From positions 1 through 60,594 of the forward strand of contig CANRDT010000012.1 in the NCBI GenBank assembly GCA_947629455.1: DNA of 60,594 nt, read 5' to 3'. Of the stretch, positions 7,218-15,152 are shown in pieces. The translations under genes were made by a program, and so were the position numbers. A model generated the notes under the pieces. It saw only the letters and a program-made list of their open reading frames with translations, searched no databases and was not told the origin of the DNA. The DNA comes from an uncultured Ruminococcus sp. GTDB lineage: Bacteria; Bacillota; Clostridia; Oscillospirales; Ruminococcaceae. The number at the start of each line of letters is the position of its first letter. Position 1 is the first letter of the stretch.

Positions 7218-7781
7218 CTATTTAAGCTTTGCGCCGTCGCTGAAAGCCTCTCCGACTCTGCCGCAGACCTTGTAGTAACCGTGCGTGTATGGGTCAAAAG
7301 CGATCGCGCCGAGCAGGTCAATATCAACTTTGCCGTCCTTTATGATCTCCTCGTCGGCGGACGTTGCAAGGACTTTTCCGATAACGCCGAGCCCCGTATC
7401 GTTGCTCTGATACTCGACAAATTCACATTCGATCGCTATCGGAAATTCGTTGATGACCGGAGCGTCCACAAGCTGCGATTTGGTAAATGTCAGACCGCTT
7501 TTTGCAAACTTTTCCTTTTCGGAATTGCCGCTGACGATACCGAAATAATCCGCCTCGGCAACGTGTTTTTCGTCCGCGATATGGATAACGAATCCTTTTC
7601 TCTGCTTGATATTTGCAACGGTCTTGTGTGTTTCCGTCAGGTTAAGGGCGACCATATCGCGCGACAGCATAGTTCCCCACGCCGCGTTCATCACATCGAC
7701 CGTGCCGTCCTCGTTGAATGTCGAGATGAGCAGCACAGGCATCGGGAAAATAGCCTCCGACGTTGATATTTGTTTTTTCAT
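7218..7781 (-). CDS. Flavin reductase-like FMN-binding protein
   Basis: 187 residues. The sequence matches the flavin reductase-like split-barrel family: an N-terminal PMPVLLISTFNEDGTVDVMNAAW strand region, SLNLTETHKT around residue 50, a KEKFAKSGLTF segment and a DPYTHGYYKV end. Family members bind FMN and often serve as small flavoproteins or reductase partners; the partner here is not visible. Start supported by GGAGGT 8 nt upstream. It is transcribed towards the peptide array and shares its terminator. Nothing links it to peptide maturation except proximity. Confidence 0.85.
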   Translation of the reverse strand: MKKQISTSEAIFPMPVLLISTFNEDGTVDVMNAAWGTMLSRDMVALNLTETHKTVANIKQRKGFVIHIADEKHVAEADYFGIVSGNSEKEKFAKSGLTFTKSQLVDAPVINEFPIAIECEFVEYQSNDTGLGVIGKVLATSADEEIIKDGKVDIDLLGAIAFDPYTHGYYKVCGRVGEAFSDGAKLK

Positions 7782-7884
7782 GATAAAGTACCTCCATTCA
7801 GTTATCGGTAATGTGAAAAGCGGATATTCTTTTCATATTACAATTATAGCAGACTAATACTTAAAAGTCAATTGGGGGATATAG

Positions 7885-8450
7885 TTTAGAAGTAAGAAGT
7901 AAGAGGACAGAAGTAAGAAATGCTCCGCAGGCTGATTTCGCGGTACGCAGTTGCGGAGAAAGTGAAGTCGGCAAATTAAAAAGGTTTTCGGTCAAGCCTT
8001 TTCCTAAAAAAGGCTTGCAGGGTCAAGGGACAGCGTCCCTTGTCGCCGTCCGCAGACGGCGAAACACCCCTGCCGCCTGCGTCCGCAAGGGGTGAATTTC
8101 AAAACAGTCCGGTGGACTGTTTTGAAAGAGGGGACGACCTACAAGAAGGGCGTCCCCTAAGTATGGGCGGTATTTGCTACAGCCGCCATTTATGGCGGCA
8201 GCTGCGCTAACAACCCGTTTTGGTTATACAGATTATTAAAGATTATTGCCGCGCAAAAGTTACAATGAGCATTTCTTACCTCTGTCATCTTATTTCTTAC
8301 TTCTAAACGCTTTCCCTACTATGAAAGGCATTTGCTACAGCCGCCGCTTGCGGCGGCTGCTACGCACCTATTGCCGAAAATATTGCTCCGTATATATCAA
8401 ACGCTATTTTCACCCAAGGGGGGTGAGAACAGCATTATTTAAAAACTTCC
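7885..8450. repeat. Modular interspersed repeat, copy R1
   Basis: This fills most of the 780-bp space between the flavin reductase and Rrf2 genes. Modules recognisable in order: a GTAAGAR-type tract (7890-7920), an AAAAGGTTTTCGGTCAAGCC arm that folds back on its own AAAAAAGGCTT end (7979-8020), a GACAGCGTCCCTTGTC hairpin, a CCGTCCGCAGACGG hairpin, a CAAGGGGTGAATTTC joint, an AACAGTCCGGTGGACTGTT palindrome (8103-8122), then a GGCRTTTGCTACAGCCGCC unit twice (near 8165 and 8325) and a CGCACCTATTGCCG unit near 8365. No coding potential. Confidence 0.85.
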
Positions 8451-8561
8451 GCTGTGGCGGAGGAAAAAACTTGCAAATCGGGCGAGAGAACAGCTTTCAG
8501 GAAGTTTATCTATATTTTAAAAATTGATTTTCGTGAGATTTAACGCGTTTTTATATTGCGT

Positions 8562-8978
8562 TTATTTATCTACCCCTTCGGCAAGCTGAGCGAGCGTGGT
8601 TTGCGCCATCTGACTTTCCATAGCCGATTGTATGTCGTCGATACGCTTATCCATGATCGCGTGGATATTTTTTCCCACAGGGCATTGCGGATTCGGATTT
8701 TCGTGAAAGTGAAAAAGGGACTCCTCTTTTTCGACCGCCTTAAAAATATCCAGCAGAGTAATATCCTCGGCAGGCTTTGCAAGAAAAGTTCCTCCCACGC
8801 CTGCTTTTACTTCCACCAGACCGGCATCGGAAAGCAGTCCGAGAAGATTGCGCACAATGACGGGATTCACCTGTATACTGCTTGCGAGAAAATTTGATGT
8901 CACCTTAACTTCATTTTCAAAAACGCAAACGCAGACGAGTATATGCGTTGCTATGGTGAACCGTGACGAAAACTGCAT
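8562..8978 (-). CDS. Rrf2 family transcriptional regulator
   Basis: 138 residues. N-terminal winged helix of the Rrf2 type: FSSRFTIATHILVCV, then SNFLASSIQVNPVIVRNLLGLLSDAGLV (residues about 27-55) and the glycine-rich wing GVGGTFLAKPAEDITLLDIF. Only one cysteine (in PQCPVG) lies in the region where IscR or NsrR hold three, so iron-sulfur sensing of that type is not supported. It is divergent from the cupin gene, and its own promoter overlaps one of three identical-type inverted repeats, which suggests autoregulation together with control of the cupin. Confidence 0.9.
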   Translation of the reverse strand: MQFSSRFTIATHILVCVCVFENEVKVTSNFLASSIQVNPVIVRNLLGLLSDAGLVEVKAGVGGTFLAKPAEDITLLDIFKAVEKEESLFHFHENPNPQCPVGKNIHAIMDKRIDDIQSAMESQMAQTTLAQLAEGVDK

Positions 8979-9036
8979 ATTGCCGCCCCCCTTTTATCAA
9001 TCTTGATTTGCAAAATTAATAACGACCTTTAAATAT

Positions 9037-9065
9037 ATTGTATCATATCCGAGATGTAATGTCAA
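9037..9065 (-). promoter_or_regulatory. Promoter of the Rrf2 gene
   Basis: On the minus strand TTGACA (complement of 9060-9065) and TACAAT (complement of 9037-9042) are 17 bp apart. The -35 box lies inside operator 9055-9073. Confidence 0.8.
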
Positions 9066-9073
9066 TACTTACA
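9055..9073. promoter_or_regulatory. Operator 1, TGTAA-N9-TTACA
   Basis: Inverted repeat TGTAA-N9-TTACA covering the -35 box of the Rrf2 promoter. It has the same half-sites and spacer length as the two sites at the cupin promoter. Confidence 0.7.
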
Positions 9074-9114
9074 ACCGACGATACTGAAATTTGTGCAAGT
9101 CTACAAATATGCGT

Positions 9115-9133
9115 TGTAACTGTTGACATTACA
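9115..9133. promoter_or_regulatory. Operator 2, TGTAA-N9-TTACA
   Basis: Inverted repeat TGTAA-N9-TTACA that covers the -35 box of the cupin promoter. It is a mirror image of operator 1, including the TTGACATTACA inside it. Confidence 0.7.
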
Positions 9134-9151
9134 GCTGATGTGTGTTATACT
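9123..9151 (+). promoter_or_regulatory. Promoter of the cupin gene
   Basis: TTGACA at 9123-9128 and TATACT at 9146-9151 with a 17-bp spacer. Operators lie on the -35 box and on the expected start site. Confidence 0.85.
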
Positions 9152-9156
9152 ATCAT

Positions 9157-9175
9157 TGTAATCAAAAAGGTTACA
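9157..9175. promoter_or_regulatory. Operator 3, TGTAA-N9-TTACA
   Basis: Third copy of the inverted repeat, placed just after the -10 box of the cupin promoter where a bound repressor would block transcription start. Confidence 0.65.
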
Positions 9176-9199
9176 ACGATTTTTGAGGAGGTTATCACA

Positions 9200-9553
9200 A
9201 TGAGCAATTACAGTAAGGCAAGCACAGGAAACGAGGCAAGGATCGAGTTCCACGATACGCTCGGACTGACGGGAGCGGAGATCAGCGTAAACGATCTTCC
9301 GGCAGGGGCAGGCGTACCGTTTGTCCACTCTCACAAGCAGAATGAAGAGGTGTACGTTGTTCTTTCGGGAAAAGGAAAGGCAGTTATTGACGGCGAAACG
9401 GTAACGCTGAAAGCAGGCGATCTCGTGCGTATTTCTCCTGCGGCAAAAAGGCAGTTTTTCGCAGCCGATGACGAGGGTATCAAGTATATCTGTATTCAGG
9501 TAAAAGAAAATTCCCTTGAAGAATATACCGCAAATGACGCCGTTATTTATTAA
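9200..9553 (+). CDS. Small cupin protein under Rrf2 control
   Basis: 117 residues, a single cupin barrel. Cupin motif 1 is clear: HSH at 43-45, Glu50 and Gly57 in EVYVVLSG, followed by DGETVTLKAGDLVRI. The usual histidine of motif 2 is replaced (AAKRQFF near residue 82-87), so a metal site would have three ligands. The start is set by GAGGAGG at 9185-9191. The reaction is unknown. Its link to the divergent Rrf2 gene through shared operators suggests a stress- or metabolite-induced protein. Confidence 0.88.
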   Translation: MSNYSKASTGNEARIEFHDTLGLTGAEISVNDLPAGAGVPFVHSHKQNEEVYVVLSGKGKAVIDGETVTLKAGDLVRISPAAKRQFFAADDEGIKYICIQVKENSLEEYTANDAVIY

Positions 9554-9576
9554 GGCAACAATCTTTAATTATCCGT

Positions 9577-9640
9577 GAAAAAGAAATTTCCCTTGCCGAC
9601 CGCAAATGTTGACAAAGGAAATTTTCTTTTAGCCCAAACA
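9577..9640. repeat. Fragment of the modular repeat (module with GGAAATTTTCTTTT)
   Basis: A short stretch with TTGCCGACCGCAAATGTTGACAAAGG and GGAAATTTTCTTTTAGCCC-type ends. The same unit occurs inside repeats R3 (15440-15530) and R6 (23830-23930). It can fold (GAAATTTCC with GGAAATTTTC) and may serve as the terminator of the cupin gene. Confidence 0.65.
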
Positions 9641-9684
9641 GTTCGTTTTTGGAGTGTTCCCCTTGCAGCCGTCCGAAAAAGCGT

Positions 9685-10341
9685 TCAGACGTTTCTTTTT
9701 ATATATGAATAAAAGACGGGCAGCAGAATGTCGGCAGTCATAAATACAAATAGTGCGCAGACTGCAATAATACTGCTTGCGTTTGTCAGTATGCCGTAAA
9801 AGTTTATTATCGTCCAGAGCAGACCGCTGACCACCCATAACCGCCCCGCGAAACGGTGAGTGATCTTCCAGCAGGAATCATTTTGCAGAGTATACGGCGT
9901 GCGTATGCCGAGCAGCTTGTTTTTCCCGACAACGGGCAGATAGTTGCCGATCCCGAAAAAGCTTACCGAAAACAGCAGCATTAATATCCACAAAAAGGGA
10001 ACGTCGAGCCTTTCGCCGATCTTTACTCCGCTGTCCATAGAAAAGAGCAGCAGCCAGTCGAGTATGATAAAATATAATAAAAGAAACAGCGAAATAATTG
10101 ATGTGACATTCTGATTCTTTTTGTCAAACCAACCGACGAGTGACATTGGCAGTATCGTGATAAGCGGCGTAAGCGCATACAGTATGCCGTTCCAGCGCGA
10201 ACCCGTATTGTCGCATACCCAGTCGATCGTGAAATGTATCGGAACGGTATCTGGCAGCTGTAGAATAAACAGTACCGAGAAGATGAGATTTATGCCTGCC
10301 GCAGCGCAGATACAGACTAAACGTGATCTATATGTTTTCAT
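9685..10341 (-). CDS. SdpI family membrane protein
   Basis: 218 residues, about six membrane segments. The first hydrophobic stretch is followed by LPDTVPIHFTIDWVCDN, the DUF1648-type start of SdpI-like proteins, and the C-terminal half has GNYLPVVGKNKLLGIRTPYTL and SCWKITHRFAGRLWVV, typical of the SdpI core. In Bacillus, SdpI gives immunity to the SdpC toxin and also traps its repressor SdpR at the membrane. No toxin gene is seen here. It overlaps the upstream ArsR-type gene by 14 nt, the same arrangement as sdpRI. Confidence 0.85.
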   Translation of the reverse strand: MKTYRSRLVCICAAAGINLIFSVLFILQLPDTVPIHFTIDWVCDNTGSRWNGILYALTPLITILPMSLVGWFDKKNQNVTSIISLFLLLYFIILDWLLLFSMDSGVKIGERLDVPFLWILMLLFSVSFFGIGNYLPVVGKNKLLGIRTPYTLQNDSCWKITHRFAGRLWVVSGLLWTIINFYGILTNASSIIAVCALFVFMTADILLPVFYSYIKRNV

Positions 10342-10609
10342 ACATATCCTCCTTTTCGCCGCACATTTCGGCTATGCTTTTGAGAAATTCCTGAAATACG
10401 GTCATATTCAGGCTGTAGGTGATAGTCTGTTTTTCTTTTTCAAAAGTGATAAGTCCCGTTTCGCGCAGTATTTTCAGGTGGTGGGAAATGGTCGCGGCGG
10501 TCGTGTTGAATTCTGCGGCTATCTCGCCTGCGGTCATATCCTGCTTTTTGAGCATTGTCAGTATTCGTCTGCGCGTTCCGTCAGCCATTGCCGCCCATAT
10601 GTCTTTCAT
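10328..10609 (-). CDS. ArsR/SdpR-type autorepressor
   Basis: 93 residues from the ATG at 10609, preceded by GGAGG; the open frame extends further upstream through the operator and promoter, so the longer reading is not used. ArsR-type winged helix: MADGTRRRILTML, MTAGEIAAEFNTTAATISHHLKIL (recognition helix about 34-57) and the wing GLITFEKEKQTITYSL. No metal-binding cysteines are visible. By analogy with SdpR it should repress its own operon and be relieved through the SdpI partner. Confidence 0.88.
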   Translation of the reverse strand: MKDIWAAMADGTRRRILTMLKKQDMTAGEIAAEFNTTAATISHHLKILRETGLITFEKEKQTITYSLNMTVFQEFLKSIAEMCGEKEDMYENI

Positions 10610-10632
10610 TGGCAAGCCCTCCGTTTCATAAG

Positions 10633-10654
10633 TATTTAGACGTTTGTCTAAATA
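10633..10654. promoter_or_regulatory. Operator of the sdpRI-like operon
   Basis: Perfect 9-bp inverted repeat, TATTTAGAC-N4-GTCTAAATA, directly downstream of the -10 box and 24 nt before the ArsR-type start. This is the expected position for an autorepressor site. Confidence 0.75.
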
Positions 10655-10655
10655 T

Positions 10656-10684
10656 ATAATATCACAAATGTTTATGATTGTCAA
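10656..10684 (-). promoter_or_regulatory. Promoter of the sdpRI-like operon
   Basis: On the minus strand TTGACA (complement of 10679-10684) and TATTAT (complement of 10656-10661) are 17 bp apart, just upstream of the palindromic operator. Confidence 0.8.
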
Positions 10685-10695
10685 TAGCGGGGAGA

Positions 10696-10860
10696 ATTAA
10701 AAAGGTTTTCGCTCAAGCCTTTTCCTTAAAAAGGCTGCCCTCGCGCGGGCGCGCTTGTCGCCCTCTGTATCGTGCGGAGCGGTCAAGTCTTGGAAATCGG
10801 GCGGTTAAAATTTATTGCGGCAACAAGCTTTAATAATCTGTATAACCAAAACGGGTTGGT
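10696..10860. repeat. Modular interspersed repeat, copy R2 (short form)
   Basis: Starts with AAAAGGTTTTCGCTCAAGCC and its AAAAAGGCT complement, then the CCCTCGCGCGGGCGCGCTTG GC-rich hairpin, a CTTGGAAATCGGGCGGTTAA joint and an AACCAAAACGGGTTGGTAGC segment also seen in R1 near 8205-8225. It lacks the AACAGTCC palindrome. Confidence 0.8.
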
Positions 10861-10892
10861 AGCGCAGCGTGAAATCAGCCTTAAAAAAGCCC

Positions 10893-10921
10893 TTGACAAG
10901 CCTGCGATAGTGTGCTATAAT
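10893..10921 (+). promoter_or_regulatory. Promoter of the SRP RNA
   Basis: TTGACA at 10893-10898, 17-bp spacer, TATAAT at 10916-10921. A perfect consensus promoter, as expected of a stable RNA. Transcription should start at about 10928-10930. Confidence 0.85.
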
Positions 10922-10928
10922 ATTCATC

Positions 10929-11174
10929 AGAGGCATTCGCCTGCGGTGTCGGTATCTGCGAACGCCGGAACGTTGCGTATAAACTGCCTGCCCGTGTATC
11001 TCAGGCGGAGCATAACGATCGCTTAAACGTTCTTTATCAATCCGAGATATAGGTGTGCGGGTCCTGTGCAATGAAACGCTGTGAACCATGTCAGGCGGGG
11101 GACCGAGCAGCATTAAGCAGTCTGTTTCGTGTGACACAGTTTCGCCTGCACGCCTATATGTCGGATTGATTTTT
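10929..11174 (+). ncRNA. ffs: Signal recognition particle RNA
   Basis: The hallmark helix 8 region lies at about 11086-11121: ATGTCAGG, a CGG-GGGA-CCG hairpin and AGCAGCATTAAG. The GGGA loop is a GNRA-type loop in place of the more common GGAA. A long helix 5 is formed by ATCCGAGATATAGG (from 11040) and CCTATATGTCGGAT (to 11168), followed by TTTTTT as terminator. The region from the promoter to 11036 is about 108 nt and probably holds the Alu domain of the large Bacillus/Clostridium type, which I could not fold in detail. The position just before dnaX is the usual Firmicutes arrangement. The 5' end is estimated from the promoter. Confidence 0.88.
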
Positions 11175-11190
11175 TGGAGGTGTTGTAAAT

Positions 11191-12819
11191 ATGTATCAGG
11201 CTCTTTACCGCAAATGGCGTCCCAAGGCATTTGAGGACGTAGTTTCTCAGCCGCATATCACAACGACGCTGAAAAATCAGATCGCCGCAGGAAAGACCGC
11301 CCACGCGTATCTGTTTACAGGCTCGAGGGGTACCGGCAAAACCACCTGTGCGCGTATCTTTGCAAAAGCCGTCAACTGCCTGCACCCCGTCAACGGCGAT
11401 CCCTGCCTTGAATGTGAGATCTGCCGCAGCTGCGAAAACGGCTCGGCTGCCGATATAATCGAGATCGACGCCGCGTCAAACGCCCGTGTGGACGATATAC
11501 GCGAGCTCCGCGAGGGTGTGGCATATACTCCGGAAATATGCAGATACAAGGTCTACATCATCGACGAGGTGCATATGCTCTCTCCCGGCGCGTTCAACGC
11601 TTTGCTGAAAACTATGGAAGAACCTCCCGAACACGTCAAGTTCATTCTTGCCACTACCGAGGTACACAAAGTCCCTGCCACCATAGTTTCAAGGTGTCAG
11701 CACTTTGATTTCAGGCGGATAAGGACTGCCGATATAGTTTCAAGATTGTCATATATTGCCGCACAGGAAGATCTCGTTCTGCACGATGACGCTGCCGCTC
11801 TCATCGCAGGACTTTCCGACGGCGGTATGCGCGACGCTCTTTCGCTGCTCGATCAGTGCCTTGCCTATTCCGATGAGATCACCGTGGATACGGTTTCCGA
11901 GGCTGCCGGTATCGCAGGCAGGGGATACCTTTTTGATATTCTTGACGCGGTGTGCGCTAAGGACGCAGGCAAAGCCATAAGGATAATTGACGATCTGTAC
12001 GCAGGCTCAAAAGACCTTGCGGTGCTTTGCTCTGAGCTTATCACCCAGATGCGCAACGTGATGATACTCAAATCCTCGCGTTCCTCGGGCGGAGGTGCGG
12101 AGCTTATCGCCTGCCTGCCGGAGGAGGCGGAAAGGCTTTCCGCTCTGGCGGCAAAAATGGATATGGATACCGTCCTCAACAGCATTTCGCTCTTGCAGAA
12201 ATGTTCCGAGAAATTTTCAAGGAGTACCAATAAATGCGTCGATCTTGAAATGTGCGCCGTAAGACTTTGCGGCGATAACACATCTTCCGAAAAGGAAAAT
12301 ACGGGACGTTCCGTTTCGGATCAGCGGCAGATAAATATGCTGCTTGACCGCATAAACCGTCTGGAAAAGGAGCTGTCGGCATATTCCGCAGGGGCGCAGT
12401 CAGGGGATAACGGCGGCAGAAACGATCCCGAAGATACTTCACAGATCAAGCAAAAGCCTGCTCCGCCGCTTAAAAAATTCGATCCCAATAACTTTACGCC
12501 GCTGAACGAATGGCAGGATATTCTTGAGATCGTCAGGGAAAGATCGCCCGCTCTCGCGCCGTTTCTGGCAAATTCTATGGCTTGCATAGAGGGGGACGTG
12601 TTCAACGTGGTGGTGAACAGCGATTTTCTTCTGAAAAAATTCAAGGCGTCGGACGACAAGTCTATGCTTAAAAAGATAGTGAACGATTATTACGGAAAAG
12701 ACTTCGGTTTTATGCTTTATGCGTCTAAGACGGTGGATATCCGCGATCAGGATAATCCGATAAACGAGCTTATCAGACGCGCGAAAGACGCAGACATCGA
12801 AGTTGAAATAAAGAAGTAA
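11191..12819 (+). CDS. dnaX: DNA polymerase III subunit gamma/tau
   Basis: 542 residues. This is the clamp-loader ATPase. It has MYQALYRKWRP at the N-terminus, Walker A GSRGTGKT at 44-51, a four-cysteine zinc module at about 63-81 (C63, C72, C75, C78, with C81 beside), the Walker B region DEVHML and the SRC sensor segment VSRCQHFDFRR. Residues after about 370 are variable and charged, then a C-terminal tau-like domain (FTPLNEWQDILEIVRERSP). GGAGGTGTTG precedes the ATG. It is the first protein gene of the dnaX-ybaB-recR replication and repair cluster. Confidence 0.97.
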   Translation: MYQALYRKWRPKAFEDVVSQPHITTTLKNQIAAGKTAHAYLFTGSRGTGKTTCARIFAKAVNCLHPVNGDPCLECEICRSCENGSAADIIEIDAASNARVDDIRELREGVAYTPEICRYKVYIIDEVHMLSPGAFNALLKTMEEPPEHVKFILATTEVHKVPATIVSRCQHFDFRRIRTADIVSRLSYIAAQEDLVLHDDAAALIAGLSDGGMRDALSLLDQCLAYSDEITVDTVSEAAGIAGRGYLFDILDAVCAKDAGKAIRIIDDLYAGSKDLAVLCSELITQMRNVMILKSSRSSGGGAELIACLPEEAERLSALAAKMDMDTVLNSISLLQKCSEKFSRSTNKCVDLEMCAVRLCGDNTSSEKENTGRSVSDQRQINMLLDRINRLEKELSAYSAGAQSGDNGGRNDPEDTSQIKQKPAPPLKKFDPNNFTPLNEWQDILEIVRERSPALAPFLANSMACIEGDVFNVVVNSDFLLKKFKASDDKSMLKKIVNDYYGKDFGFMLYASKTVDIRDQDNPINELIRRAKDADIEVEIKK

Positions 12820-12867
12820 CAGGCGCAGGATCTTCGCCTGAAAATAAGCAACTAAGGAGTTTTGATT

Positions 12868-13218
12868 ATGAAAGCAAGATTACCGCAGGGAATGGGAAAA
12901 GGTCCCTCAAACAACATGAATCAGATGCTCAGACAGGCTCAGAAAATGCAGGACGATATTACGGCTCTTCAGGCTGACCTCGAGCAGAGAGAATTTACCG
13001 CGTCCGTCGGCGGCGGAGCGGTCGACATCAGAATAAACGGCAAAAGACAGGTGCTCAGCCTTAACATCAAGCCGGAAGTCGTTGACCCCGACGATGTTGA
13101 AATGTTACAGGATCTCATTATGAGCGCGTTCAACGAGGCGGTAAAGAATCTCGACGAGACGAGCGACGCCGAGATGAGCAAGCTTACCGGCGGAGTTTCC
13201 TTCCCGGGACTGTTCTGA
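12868..13218 (+). CDS. YbaB/EbfC family nucleoid-associated protein
   Basis: 116 residues from the ATG at 12868, with AAGGAG 8 nt upstream; an in-frame TTG two codons earlier is less likely. The family binds DNA as a dimer. Visible features: a glycine and asparagine-rich N-terminus, the [24 protein letters not shown] helix, [21 protein letters not shown] and the acidic [20 protein letters not shown] helix. It lies between dnaX and recR with a 1-nt gap to recR. Confidence 0.95.
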   Translation: MKARLPQGMGKGPSNNMNQMLRQAQKMQDDITALQADLEQREFTASVGGGAVDIRINGKRQVLSLNIKPEVVDPDDVEMLQDLIMSAFNEAVKNLDETSDAEMSKLTGGVSFPGLF

Positions 13219-13219
13219 T

Positions 13220-13822
13220 ATGGCTGATCTTAACGCGCTGCCTCTTGCGGTATTGTCCGAGCAGTTTGCAAGGCTGCCCGGTATCGGTATGAAATCCGCC
13301 CAGCGGCTGGCATATCACGTTATGGAAATGTCGGAGGAAGAGGTAAACGAGTTTGCAAAGGCTCTTGTCAACGCCCGAAAGACCGTTCACACCTGCGAGG
13401 TATGTCAGAATTTCACGGAAAATGAGAAGTGCATATTCTGTTCCGACCCGAGGCGCGACGGCTCGACTATCTGCGTGGTGGAATCCCCCAAGGATATATC
13501 GGCATTTGAACGCACCAAGGAATACAAGGGCGTGTACCATGTACTGCACGGACTTATTTCGCCTATTGACGGGGTAACTCCCGATATGCTGAAAATAAAG
13601 GAGTTGCTTGCCCGTGTGAACGGCGGCGGTATAAACGAGGTGATAATGGCGACAAATCCCACCGTTGAGGGCGAGGCTACCGCTATGTATATCACCAAGC
13701 TGCTGCGCCCTTTCGGAGTAAAGGTGACACGGCTGGCATTCGGTCTGCCTATCGGCGGTATGCTGGAATATGCCGACGAGATGACGCTTTTCAAGGCTCT
13801 GGAAAACCGCTGTGAGATATAG
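13220..13822 (+). CDS. recR: Recombination protein RecR
   Basis: 200 residues. Helix-hairpin-helix near the N-terminus ([17 protein letters not shown], about 17-33), a C4 zinc finger (CEVC and CIFC, about 57-72), and a Toprim domain from about residue 80 ([24 protein letters not shown]). The C-terminus [28 protein letters not shown] is the classic Walker-like end of the family. Works with RecF and RecO in gap repair. Standard length. Confidence 0.97.
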   Translation: MADLNALPLAVLSEQFARLPGIGMKSAQRLAYHVMEMSEEEVNEFAKALVNARKTVHTCEVCQNFTENEKCIFCSDPRRDGSTICVVESPKDISAFERTKEYKGVYHVLHGLISPIDGVTPDMLKIKELLARVNGGGINEVIMATNPTVEGEATAMYITKLLRPFGVKVTRLAFGLPIGGMLEYADEMTLFKALENRCEI

Positions 13823-13849
13823 CAAACGGCGGAAGAACACATAAAAAAC

Positions 13850-13883
13850 ACAACGGACAAGAATTTTCCTGTCCGTTGTTTTT
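13850..13883. terminator. Bidirectional terminator after recR
   Basis: ACAACGGACA and its complement flank an AT-rich loop, with TTTTT to the right and AAAAAA to the left. It serves recR on the plus strand and the SGNH lipoprotein gene coming from the right. Confidence 0.85.
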
Positions 13884-13999
13884 ATATCAGGATATTAAAG
13901 CGAAAACCTTTTTAATTTTCCCCCCTGCTTACCAAACAAGCCGCGTATCGTAAAATCAACTTGCGGAGCATATCTTACTTCTTATCTCTTTTTTAATTG

Positions 14000-14953
14000 T
14001 TATTCTTTATAATATCCCCCGTCAACTATCGTCTGGCAGGTCTTGTACATCACATAATCATAAGCGGCAGGAGCGAGATGTATACCATCGCCGCTGGAAA
14101 GTCCCTGCCCCAGTCCGTTGTCTGCGCCTTTCAGACCTTCCGCCACGTTTACAAAATAGCAGCCGTCCTTGGAATCGAGGAATTTTTTCAGAGCGGCATT
14201 GTACTCGTCTATCTTGCTGTTGCTGCAAAAATCGTTGCTTGTCGCGATAGGCGTCACCGATTCGACCACCAGCACGGCATCGGGCAGCACGGCGTGAGTT
14301 TTATCGAGAATGTTATTATAATTATCCACAAACGTTTCCGCAGAAGTCATATTCACATCGTTCATACCCATTGAAAAGACAACGCAGCGAGGGGAGAGGG
14401 TCTTTAGCGCGTCGAGCAGCGGAACTTCCGAACCGTTGAGCTTGAAATTGTAGTCGAAAATGCTCCTTGCGCCGACATTTCCCGTGGCAAGCACGTTGTT
14501 TTCGGGCAATTTTCCGTATGCCTCGAGCCCGAGACAGATACTGTCGCCGACAAATACCGTATTTCCAAGAAATTTCTGGTATTCCTCGGTAAATATGTAT
14601 TCGCCGTTGTCGGTGATAGTTCCCACGGCAGGCAGAGTTTTTGAAGGCTCGGTTTGCAGCGCGGCGGTAGTCGTCGTCGTTGTCGTCTGAGCGGAAGAGT
14701 CCTCTGCCGCGGCGGACGAATCTTCGGCAGGTACGCTGTTATCATCAGTTTCGCTCGTTGAGTCGGTTTCGGAGGAGTCCTCGGCTTTTTCGGACGAATT
14801 ATCTCTCGATGCAAATGAGCGCTCCGGTTTGGTCGTTGTCGTCACGGGCTTGTCCGCAGAAACTGCCGTGCTGTCGGCAACATTTCCGCAGCCGCACACA
14901 GACGCGCAGACAGCCGCACATATCAGAAAGCAGACCGCTTTGTTAAGTTTCAT
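14000..14953 (-). CDS. SGNH/GDSL-type hydrolase lipoprotein
   Basis: 317 residues from the ATG at 14953 (GAGGTC upstream). Signal peptide with lipobox ending in ASVC or VCGC (Cys20 or Cys22), so a membrane-anchored lipoprotein. Residues about 25-110 are a low-complexity Thr/Ser/Asp/Glu linker. The catalytic domain has GDS (VFVGDSICLG, about 137), GMNDVN (block III) and DGIHLAP (Asp-His of block V), the full SGNH set. Such enzymes often deacetylate sugars or cell wall polymers; the substrate is not evident. Confidence 0.88.
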   Translation of the reverse strand: MKLNKAVCFLICAAVCASVCGCGNVADSTAVSADKPVTTTTKPERSFASRDNSSEKAEDSSETDSTSETDDNSVPAEDSSAAAEDSSAQTTTTTTTAALQTEPSKTLPAVGTITDNGEYIFTEEYQKFLGNTVFVGDSICLGLEAYGKLPENNVLATGNVGARSIFDYNFKLNGSEVPLLDALKTLSPRCVVFSMGMNDVNMTSAETFVDNYNNILDKTHAVLPDAVLVVESVTPIATSNDFCSNSKIDEYNAALKKFLDSKDGCYFVNVAEGLKGADNGLGQGLSSGDGIHLAPAAYDYVMYKTCQTIVDGGYYKE

Positions 14954-15123
14954 AAAATGACCTCGGCTTTCGTTTTGATCGTACAAAAAGAGCAGAGCTT
15001 TTCTATGATCGTCACATTTTTGTTATGCCGCAAAAGCCCGTGCAGTGGGCGTTTTTACAGATACTTACAAGCAAGTAAAGTATTGTCTGCGACAATAACG
15101 GCGCACATTTTCCGTGCATTGTT

Positions 15124-15152
15124 ATTATAACACACCGTGCGACAAAATACAA
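15124..15152 (-). promoter_or_regulatory. Likely promoter of the SGNH lipoprotein gene
   Basis: On the minus strand TTGTAT (complement of 15147-15152) and TATAAT (complement of 15124-15129), 17 bp apart. It leaves an untranslated leader of about 165 nt whose content I do not recognise. Confidence 0.55.

Noticed and set aside
8246-8527. Small frames within the modular repeats (for example 8246-8527, 15383-15574, 40417-40617, 58600-58845)
   Set aside because: They change with each repeat copy, lack ribosome sites, and follow the repeat modules, not a protein.
10805-11230. Minus-strand frame of 141 codons over the SRP RNA
   Set aside because: It covers a structural RNA with its own promoter and terminator and the start of dnaX; no sign of translation.
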